DNA from: an uncultured Clostridia bacterium
Lineage (GTDB): Bacteria; Bacillota; Clostridia; Christensenellales; Pumilibacteraceae
DNA: 7,457 nucleotides
Direction: 5' to 3'
Assembly: GCA_900553555.1 (NCBI GenBank)
Contig: USEG01000041.1
Span: 1 to 7,457, forward strand
Position 1 is the stretch's first letter, and each line of letters opens with the position of its first letter. The position numbers and the translations under genes were made by a program. Shown here one piece after another: positions 1-5,062 of the stretch. Below the pieces are notes generated by a model. That model saw only the letters and a list, made by a program, of their open reading frames with translations, did not search any database and had not been told where the DNA came from.

Positions 1-11
1 GCTATGGTGCC
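1..11 (-). tRNA. 5' end of a second tRNA gene, probably tRNA-Cys (cut by window edge)
   Basis: Read on the minus strand, these bases give GGCACCATAGC. That fits a 7-nt acceptor strand followed by U8, A9 and the first D-stem bases, and it resembles the 5' end of clostridial tRNA-Cys. It starts 17 nt after the CCA end of the tRNA-Val gene, a normal spacing for tandem tRNAs on one transcript. The anticodon lies outside the window, so the identity is inference from 11 bases only. Confidence 0.4.
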
Positions 12-28
12 TTACTAAGGGATAAAAA

Positions 29-104
29 TGGTGGGAGCTATAGGGCTCGAACCTATGACCCTCTGCTTGTAAGGCAGATGCTCTCCCAACTGAGCTAAGC
101 TCCC
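29..104 (-). tRNA. tRNA-Val (anticodon UAC), with encoded CCA
   Basis: The minus strand folds as a complete 76-nt tRNA. The acceptor stem is GGGAGCT (104-98) paired with AGCTCCC (39-33), followed by discriminator A and a genomically encoded CCA (31-29). The D-arm begins TAGCTCAG. The anticodon arm has stem TCTGC/GCAGA around loop CTTACAA, which gives anticodon UAC for valine GUN codons. The T-arm contains the canonical GGTTCGAGCC. The gene is divergent from the protein cluster, has its own promoter at 138-166, and probably continues into a second tRNA at the left edge. Confidence 0.96.
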
Positions 105-137
105 ACGCACCGTGCTGCACGTGCTCACGACTTATAT

Positions 138-166
138 ATAATACTATATTCCCCGAAAAAAAGCAA
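138..166 (-). promoter_or_regulatory. Sigma-70-type promoter for the tRNA gene(s)
   Basis: On the minus strand, -35 TTGCTT (166-161) is followed after exactly 17 bp by -10 TATTAT (143-138). Transcription would start near 131 and leave a leader of roughly 26 nt for RNase P to remove. That leader (about 107-127) is rich in GCAC/GTGC repeats that could form a small hairpin. The placement is by motif only. Confidence 0.7.
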
Positions 167-272
167 CTGTTTTTAATCAAATAATAATAATTTTTCTAAA
201 ATAATTTTTAATGTTTCACAGGGACATGCGTAATTTCCTCTTCAATGCATACAATAGATTAGGGAAAAGACT

Positions 273-1010
273 ATGTATCAAATAAAGTTAAGCACTGTCA
301 AAAAATACGCATATTGGATTCAGTATTTAGTGGACGCAATAAAAAATGAGATGCAGCGCATGGGAGGCATATATGCCCAGCAAATATCCGGTCAGCGTTT
401 TTGCGTATGTTTCGCCGCAGAAACCGCTAAAAAGAATAAACTTAAATATATTCTTGCCGAGGCTTTGGCGGATTTATTTGTTTTTATCGAGAAGAGAGCG
501 TATTTTTTGAATGTGTTAAACATACGTTTTTGCGACAACTTGTCCCGTGATATGCTCATAAATACTCTTTCTAACTTTAACAGCGATGAAGAGCGCAGTT
601 ACATTTTGTCCAAACTGCGTTTTTCCGGCGATTTTAATATTGACGGATTTTATCATTTCGCTTTGCGCGATTTGCGCAGCGAGTGGCGTGCCTCGGCAAA
701 AATGATAAAAGACAATGCGGATTTGGTATCACAGGAAGATACTTTTAATATAATATTGAAGTTTCTGCTCAGCGGCATAGAGGCAAAAAATAAAATTATA
801 GCCGTAGATAAATGCGAACGGGGATATACGTTGACGCCTTGCGGACAGGAAAGCAAAGCCGATATTTTCAGTCCCGACCAGCTTTTGATGAAGCTTATAA
901 GCATAGCCCCCGAAAAAGTCATTTTAAACGACAATATTACCGATACGCGGTTAAAGCGAAAGCTGAGCGGTATTTTCTGCATTGGCGAAGAACATTGTGA
1001 AAAATTGTAG
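273..1010 (+). CDS. ytxC: YtxC-like putative sporulation protein
   Basis: This 245-residue soluble protein has no signal peptide or membrane segment. I assign it to the YtxC family from two conserved blocks: residues 121-138 (FNIDGFYHFALRDLRSEW), matching the family's DGFxxFRLKDYxxEL region, and residues 201-220 (PDQLLMKLISIAPEKVILND), matching its C-terminal L(I/L)xLAPxKIxI segment. YtxC is conserved in endospore formers and its biochemical role is unknown. At 245 residues it is somewhat shorter than the usual 280-300. The ATG at 273 has an AGGGAA ribosome site at 261-266. A lone -10-like TACAAT (250-255) lies upstream without a convincing -35, so its promoter is unclear. Another sigma factor might be used. 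It is separated from yajC by 83 bp containing a new promoter, so co-regulation with the Sec genes is not implied. Confidence 0.7.
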   Translation: MYQIKLSTVKKYAYWIQYLVDAIKNEMQRMGGIYAQQISGQRFCVCFAAETAKKNKLKYILAEALADLFVFIEKRAYFLNVLNIRFCDNLSRDMLINTLSNFNSDEERSYILSKLRFSGDFNIDGFYHFALRDLRSEWRASAKMIKDNADLVSQEDTFNIILKFLLSGIEAKNKIIAVDKCERGYTLTPCGQESKADIFSPDQLLMKLISIAPEKVILNDNITDTRLKRKLSGIFCIGEEHCEKL

Positions 1011-1037
1011 AAAAAATATCGATATGCCGAAAAATGT

Positions 1038-1066
1038 TTGCATTTTGAGCGGTAATATGTTATTAT
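1038..1066 (+). promoter_or_regulatory. Sigma-70-type promoter upstream of yajC, with extended -10
   Basis: The -35 TTGCAT (1038-1043) and -10 TATTAT (1061-1066) are separated by 17 bp. A TGn extension (TGT, 1058-1060) precedes the -10. Transcription would start near 1073, giving a leader of about 20 nt before the yajC GTG. A weak AAAATG-TTTG-CATTTT hairpin (1031-1046) overlaps the -35; its significance is unknown. Confidence 0.7.
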
Positions 1067-1093
1067 TAAAAAAAACAACAAGGAGAAAATAAC

Positions 1094-1561
1094 GTGTTAA
1101 ATTTATTGGCAGCTGTTGATATCGGAACAATTATTATGCTGTGCGTAATAGTTTTGTTGGCTGTGGCTTTGTTTTTCTTTAACAGAGCAGCCAGAAAGAA
1201 GAATAAACAACTGGAAGAAGAGCGTATGAGCAGCTTTAAGGTGGGAGATAAAGTAATGACCTCCAGCGGCATTTACGGCACCATCGTCGACATCAAGGAG
1301 ATTTCGCCCGTGGATAAACTGGTGAACATCCGCACTGGCACCGAGGAGGAGTCCAGCGTTCTTACGTTCGATATACGCGCCATTTACCGTACGTCTGTTT
1401 CAAACAACGGAGAAACCGAGGAAGAAAATACCGCCGCCAGCGAAACACCGGCCGAAAACAGCGAAGTAACGTCTGAAAACACCGCCGAAAACAATACGGA
1501 ATCTGCTGTGGACGAAACCGCGTCGTCGCAAGATACCGAAAAAGCGTCGAACAAAAAATAA
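1094..1561 (+). CDS. yajC: YajC, accessory subunit of the Sec translocon
   Basis: YajC is a small single-span membrane protein that associates with SecD and SecF and supports SecYEG-dependent export. Of its 155 residues, 10-30 form the membrane helix (IGTIIMLCVIVLLAVALFFF), followed by a basic stretch RAARKKNK. The YajC domain signature FKVGDKVMTSSGIYGTIVDI occupies 48-67. Residues 103-155 are a low-complexity acidic tail rich in Glu, Asn, Thr, Ser and Ala, longer than in many YajC proteins. The start is GTG: AGGAG at 1081-1085 is 8 nt upstream, and the membrane helix begins soon after. Codons in about 1255-1375 end in G or C much more often than in neighbouring genes. The location upstream of secD and secF supports the call. 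Confidence 0.95.
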   Translation: MLNLLAAVDIGTIIMLCVIVLLAVALFFFNRAARKKNKQLEEERMSSFKVGDKVMTSSGIYGTIVDIKEISPVDKLVNIRTGTEEESSVLTFDIRAIYRTSVSNNGETEEENTAASETPAENSEVTSENTAENNTESAVDETASSQDTEKASNKK

Positions 1562-1580
1562 TCGATTATTTAGTCTATCC

Positions 1581-1621
1581 GTACAAGCCTCCGCATATAT
1601 TTGTTGTGTGGAGGCTTGTGT
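1581..1621 (+). promoter_or_regulatory. Long inverted repeat that sequesters the SD of the next gene
   Basis: ACAAGCCTCC (1583-1592) is a perfect inverted repeat of GGAGGCTTGT (1610-1619). Pairing continues inward with G1593-U1609, C1594-G1608 and A1595-U1607, and outward with two G-U wobbles, giving a 13-15 bp stem and an 11-nt loop (1596-1606). The 3' arm contains the GGAGG (1610-1614) that is the only good SD for the ATG at 1623. No U-run follows on either strand, so it does not look like an intrinsic terminator. A translational control element, or a terminator stem that lost its U-tract, are the likely readings. Confidence 0.75.
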
Positions 1622-1622
1622 T

Positions 1623-2012
1623 ATGGAAAAAACAATAAAAAACGCGGGGAGTGTGTGGGAATTTGTAAAGGCGCTTATCGTATCCGTAATTTTGACGCTG
1701 CTGATGGTATTGATTTTTGCCGCGGTTATACGGTTTTTAAGTATTGACACCAAATATATCGCCATTGTCAATCAGGTAATAAAATGCTTGTCAATATTGC
1801 TGTCAATGCTCATTTGTTTTACGCGAAGACCCAACGGTTGGCTTAGAGGCTTTATCTTCGGGATAGCGTACATAGCGGTGTCATTCGTCATATTTTCCAC
1901 ATTTTCGTCGCAGTTTACCTTCGACTTGCAGCTGCTAAACGATTGCGTTTTGGGCGGCGTTAGCGGGTTGATATCCGGCATTATCGTGGTAAACGTAAAA
2001 AAAGAAAAGTAA
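1623..2012 (+). CDS. TIGR04086-like small four-helix membrane protein
   Basis: This 129-residue hydrophobic protein has four predicted membrane helices at about 16-38, 48-66, 75-95 and 105-124, with basic residues at the loops (TRRP at 67-70) and at the C-terminus (NVKKEK). Size, topology and position between yajC and the SCIFF peptide gene match the TIGR04086 membrane protein family of Firmicutes, whose function is unknown. I did not identify catalytic motifs. The ATG at 1623 is chosen because GGAGG (1610-1614) stands 8 nt upstream. An in-frame GTG at 1608 would overlap that SD and has none of its own. The SD lies inside a long hairpin (1581-1621), so translation may be held down or conditional. 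The gap from yajC is 61 bp. Confidence 0.75.
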   Translation: MEKTIKNAGSVWEFVKALIVSVILTLLMVLIFAAVIRFLSIDTKYIAIVNQVIKCLSILLSMLICFTRRPNGWLRGFIFGIAYIAVSFVIFSTFSSQFTFDLQLLNDCVLGGVSGLISGIIVVNVKKEK

Positions 2013-2037
2013 ATGTTGATTTATATGATTAAATTAC

Positions 2038-2066
2038 TTGCCAAGATATACATTTTTTAGTATAAT
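2038..2066 (+). promoter_or_regulatory. Sigma-70-type promoter for scfA-scfB
   Basis: The -35 TTGCCA (2038-2043) and a perfect -10 TATAAT (2061-2066) are separated by 17 bp. The start would fall near 2073, about 30 nt before the scfA ATG. The SCIFF peptide and its maturase can therefore be transcribed independently of yajC. Confidence 0.78.
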
Positions 2067-2102
2067 AGACATGAAAGTTTAATTTATACGGAGGCAGGTA
2101 TC

Positions 2103-2270
2103 ATGAAACATATCAAAGTTATTGCGCAGTCTACAATTTGCAGAGATAAAGGAACCGGCTGCGGCGAATGCCAGTCCAGCTGTCAATCGGCTTGCAAAAC
2201 CAGCTGCACGGTGGGAAATCAGGCTTGCGAACAAAAGAAAATCAACAGAATCATTAAAGAAGAGAAATAA
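2103..2270 (+). CDS. scfA: SCIFF six-cysteine peptide, precursor of a ranthipeptide
   Basis: The product is a 55-residue ribosomal peptide. It starts MKHIK, as SCIFF peptides do, and carries the nearly invariant core CGECQSSCQSACKTSC (20-35) followed by TVGNQAC (36-42). The six family cysteines are C20, C23, C27, C31, C35 and C42, with an additional C13 in the leader. In the Clostridium thermocellum homologue the maturase joins a Cys to a Thr five residues downstream in the same CKTSCT motif. Here that would be C31 to T36, an inference from alignment. Residues 43-55 (EQKKINRIIKEEK) are a charged tail longer than in typical members of about 46 residues. GGAGG at 2090-2094 is 8 nt before the ATG. 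The biological role of SCIFF products is unsettled; a signalling role has been proposed for ranthipeptides. Confidence 0.95.
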   Translation: MKHIKVIAQSTICRDKGTGCGECQSSCQSACKTSCTVGNQACEQKKINRIIKEEK

Positions 2271-3605
2271 ATGGTACATACGTTTCATTGTCTCGGGAAA
2301 GTATTTCTCGTAGATGTGGAAAGCGGCTCTATTTACGGAATAGACGAGCTTACTGAAAAACTCATAAATCGTAAAATTTCTCCCGACAGTTATCCGGAGG
2401 GAGAATTTTTATGCTATTCTGAACAGGATATTGCCGATGCACAGCGCGAAATAGACGAACTGACGCGGCAAGGCCTTTTGTTTTCGCCCGAAGGCGAGCA
2501 TAAGCCGGCCGTATATAGCGGCATAATAAAGTCCATGTGTCTCAATGTTTCGCACCTATGCAACCTGAGATGCGAATATTGTTTTGCCGACGGCGGTACG
2601 TATAACGGCGCAGCGGAAAACATGAGCCTTGACGTCGCTCTCAAAGCCATCGATATGATTGTTTCAAAAAGCGCGAACAGGCACAATCTCGAGGTGGACT
2701 TTTTCGGCGGAGAGCCATTATTGAATTTCGATGTGGTCAAAAAGACTGTCGAATATGCCCGCAGCATCGAAAAGGCGCACAACAAAAATTTCCGTTTTAC
2801 CATTACTACCAACGCAATGCTGTTAAACGATGAAATTATAGATTTTTTCAATAAAGAAATGTATAATGTCGTCGTCAGCATAGACGGACGCAGGTCAGTA
2901 CACGATTGCGTACGCAAAACGGCATCGGGCAAAGGATCTTTCGATACCGCAATAAAAAACGCGCTCCGTTTCAAACAGTTGAGAAAAGGGCAATACTATA
3001 TACGCGGCACATACACGGCATTAAATAAAAATTTTTCCAAAGACGTGTTGTTTTTGAACGATTTGGGCTTTGATCAGTTGTCGATAGAACCGGTAGTTTT
3101 GCCTGAAAATCACAGATTGGCCATCAAAAAAGAGGATATCGAACAGCTTAAAGCCGAATATGATAAGTTGGCGGAAGCCTATGTCGAACGCAGAAAAGGC
3201 GAAAAATGGTTTAATTTCTTTCATTTCATGCTGGATATTTACAACGGCCCGTGCGAGTCTAAAAGACTGGTCGGTTGCGGTGCAGGTAACGACTATGTGG
3301 CCGTCGCTCCCAACGGCAATATATATCCTTGCCATCAATTCGACGGCGAAAAAGATTATGTCATATGCAACGTGCTGGACGGCACCTTTAATACGGAAAT
3401 TCCCAAATTTTTTGCCGAAAACAATCTGCTCAAAAAAGATAAATGCCGTAATTGCTGGGCAAAGTATTATTGCAGCGGCGGATGTGCGGCAAACGCTATT
3501 AAATACGGCGGCGGTATAAACAAGCCCTATGAGTTAAGCTGCGAGCTCATGCGCAAACGCATTGAGTGCGCTATTGCCGTCAATTGTGTTGAAAATTCAA
3601 AATAA
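2271..3605 (+). CDS. scfB: SCIFF maturase, radical SAM/SPASM thioether synthase
   Basis: This enzyme cleaves S-adenosylmethionine reductively to make a radical that forms a thioether crosslink in ScfA. Of its 444 residues, roughly 1-80 look like a PqqD-like peptide-recognition domain. The radical SAM cluster motif is C97-x3-C101-x2-C104, and GGEP at 146-149 contributes to SAM binding. The SPASM domain has the full seven-cysteine pattern: C336, G349-x4-C354, C392-x2-C395-x5-C401-x3-C405, then C424. Further cysteines at 328, 366, 433 and 439 may be additional ligands. The ATG follows the scfA stop with no intervening base (TAAATG). The only ribosome site is the purine-rich AAGAAGAGAAA inside the scfA end, so translation is probably coupled to scfA. 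Two [4Fe-4S] auxiliary clusters are expected from the characterised homologue CteB. Confidence 0.95.
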   Translation: MVHTFHCLGKVFLVDVESGSIYGIDELTEKLINRKISPDSYPEGEFLCYSEQDIADAQREIDELTRQGLLFSPEGEHKPAVYSGIIKSMCLNVSHLCNLRCEYCFADGGTYNGAAENMSLDVALKAIDMIVSKSANRHNLEVDFFGGEPLLNFDVVKKTVEYARSIEKAHNKNFRFTITTNAMLLNDEIIDFFNKEMYNVVVSIDGRRSVHDCVRKTASGKGSFDTAIKNALRFKQLRKGQYYIRGTYTALNKNFSKDVLFLNDLGFDQLSIEPVVLPENHRLAIKKEDIEQLKAEYDKLAEAYVERRKGEKWFNFFHFMLDIYNGPCESKRLVGCGAGNDYVAVAPNGNIYPCHQFDGEKDYVICNVLDGTFNTEIPKFFAENNLLKKDKCRNCWAKYYCSGGCAANAIKYGGGINKPYELSCELMRKRIECAIAVNCVENSK

Positions 3606-3648
3606 CGATAAACATTGATAATTTTTTTAGCGATTACGTTTTATTTAT

Positions 3649-3677
3649 TTGACTAATTTTACGTAATTCGTTATAAT
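3649..3677 (+). promoter_or_regulatory. Near-consensus sigma-70-type promoter for secD-secF
   Basis: The -35 TTGACT (3649-3654) and -10 TATAAT (3672-3677) are separated by exactly 17 bp. This is the closest match to consensus in the window. The start would be near 3684, leaving a leader of only about 20 nt that contains the GGAGG (3694-3698) of secD. I see no intrinsic terminator between scfB and this promoter, so upstream transcripts may also read through. Confidence 0.8.
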
Positions 3678-3703
3678 ATATCGTGTTAAATTTGGAGGAC
3701 ATA

Positions 3704-5062
3704 ATGAAGAAGACATCGTCAATAATTAAATTGATAGTGGTTGGCGTAGCTCTTGCAATATGTTTAGTTTTGGCGACGTGCAGTTTTCGTATTCCGGGAA
3801 CCGATTACAACTACAACTCGTTTGCAAGCGTTATAGACCTTGGACTTGATTTAAAAGGCGGAGTATATGCGCTTTATGAAGCATCCTCGGAAGATACCGC
3901 TAATTTCAGCTCGAAGCTCGACGCTACAAAGACTCGTCTTTCGGAAATGTTGAGAAACAGAGGATATAACGACTCGGTAGTTGTCACCGAAGGCAATAAC
4001 AGAATAAGAGTTTCCATTCCCGATGAGGATGACGCACAAAATTTGTTCCAGATAATCGGTACTCCCGCCGGCATCGAGTTTGTCATGGATTCTACAGACG
4101 ACGTTATTTTGACGGGTGACGACGTGGTTTCGGCTGTCGGAGCATACGGCGATACCGGCAACGGCGCAAGTCCGTATGTGCAGCTTATTTTGACTGATGC
4201 GGGAAGGAGCAAATTTTCGCAGGCCACCGCCAATAATATAGGCAGCACAATGTCTATATATCTTGTCTATGACGGTGTGAGAGAAGATTCTCCCATCACG
4301 ACCGCAACGATAAACGCGCAGATAGATACAGACCCTGTCATCACCATGGGTACCGGCGCAACCGAAACCGACGCGAAAAACCTTGCCGATCAGATAAACA
4401 GCGGTACATTCCAGCTTAATTTGTCCATGATAGATTCCGGCGCAGAAGCTGCCGTTTTGAGCGGGACGGCTTTGACAATCAGCGTTGTTACAGTTCTTAT
4501 AGCGCTTGTTATCGTCTTTGTTTTCCTTGCGGTAAAGTATCGACTTATCGGCGTTTCGTCCATTATTACAATGCTTATATATGGCGTAGTCACTATATTC
4601 GTCTTTGCCGAATTCCCCTTGATTCAATTGTCTATTTCCTCGATAGCGGGCATTTTAGTGGGAATAGGAATGGCTATAGACGGCTGCGTAATTATTTCCG
4701 AACGCATACGCAAAGAATTTTTGTCGGGTAAATCGGTTTCGGCCAGCTATCATGCCGGCAATAAAAAATCGATAAGCTACATTTTGTTCAGCAATATTAT
4801 GTTGTTGTGCGTTGCGTTTATTCTCGCTTTGCTTGGACCGGCATCGCTTTTGGATTTTGGTATAGCGCTTATAATAAGCACAGTTATATCGATGCTCTGC
4901 GTATTTTTTGTGTTCAGATTCATATCTCAGCAGTTTGTCAACCTGTTTGGCGTTGACGACGGCAAGTCTGGTATACTGGGTTTGAAACGTCCTTCGGATA
5001 CGCCGTCTGTTGCGGATAATGCCGATGCATCAGGAGTATTGGAAGAAGGAGGTGCAAACTAA
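3704..5062 (+). CDS. secD: SecD, protein translocase subunit
   Basis: SecD works with SecF to pull exported proteins through SecYEG from the outer face, driven by the ion gradient. Of its 452 residues, 7-26 form TM1. An extracytoplasmic domain follows to about 250, with the signature LGLDLKGGVYALYEA (46-60) and the conserved LTDAGRSKF (163-171). Helices 2-6 span about 255-410. The TM4 aspartate of the GMAVDANV motif is kept as D326, but the motif reads GMAIDGCVIISER. The protein is shorter than the E. coli protein of about 615 residues, as is common in Firmicutes. Start ATG 3704 is 5 nt after GGAGG (3694-3698). An in-frame GTG at 3683 lies at the predicted transcription start and lacks an SD. 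The stop overlaps the secF start by one base (TAATG), which indicates coupled translation. Confidence 0.96.
   Translation: MKKTSSIIKLIVVGVALAICLVLATCSFRIPGTDYNYNSFASVIDLGLDLKGGVYALYEASSEDTANFSSKLDATKTRLSEMLRNRGYNDSVVVTEGNNRIRVSIPDEDDAQNLFQIIGTPAGIEFVMDSTDDVILTGDDVVSAVGAYGDTGNGASPYVQLILTDAGRSKFSQATANNIGSTMSIYLVYDGVREDSPITTATINAQIDTDPVITMGTGATETDAKNLADQINSGTFQLNLSMIDSGAEAAVLSGTALTISVVTVLIALVIVFVFLAVKYRLIGVSSIITMLIYGVVTIFVFAEFPLIQLSISSIAGILVGIGMAIDGCVIISERIRKEFLSGKSVSASYHAGNKKSISYILFSNIMLLCVAFILALLGPASLLDFGIALIISTVISMLCVFFVFRFISQQFVNLFGVDDGKSGILGLKRPSDTPSVADNADASGVLEEGGAN

Noticed and set aside
214..255. Promoter for ytxC using TACAAT (250-255)
   Set aside because: The -10 is plausible, but there is no -35-like hexamer at 16-18 bp; TTTCACA at 214-220 is too far away. 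Not listed as a feature.
1027..1052. Hairpin AAAATG-TTTG-CATTTT with flanking CCG/CGG as a terminator for ytxC
   Set aside because: The stem is short and AT-rich, no T-run follows, and it overlaps the yajC -35 element.
653..1081. Minus-strand open frame (142 codons) opposite ytxC and the yajC promoter
   Set aside because: No domain, and it overlaps the ytxC conserved blocks and a good plus-strand promoter.
1608..1622. In-frame GTG as an upstream start for the TIGR04086-like gene
   Set aside because: It overlaps the GGAGG that serves the ATG at 1623 and has no ribosome site of its own.
3590..3632. Possible terminator after scfB (short repeats TTGA/TCAA and a T-run at 3622-3629)
   Set aside because: The T-run is present, but I found no stable GC-containing stem before it.
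3683..3703. In-frame GTG as an upstream start for secD
   Set aside because: It coincides with the predicted transcription start and has no SD, whereas the ATG at 3704 follows GGAGG at 5 nt.
3767..3781. Lipobox-like LATC at the end of SecD TM1
   Set aside because: The residue before Cys is Thr rather than Gly/Ala/Ser, and SecD needs an intact TM1.
3851..4627. Long open frame on the minus strand (258 codons) opposite secD
   Set aside because: It lies wholly within secD, its translation is rich in Cys, Arg and Tyr with no recognisable domain, and there is no matching SD. It is a shadow of secD codon bias.
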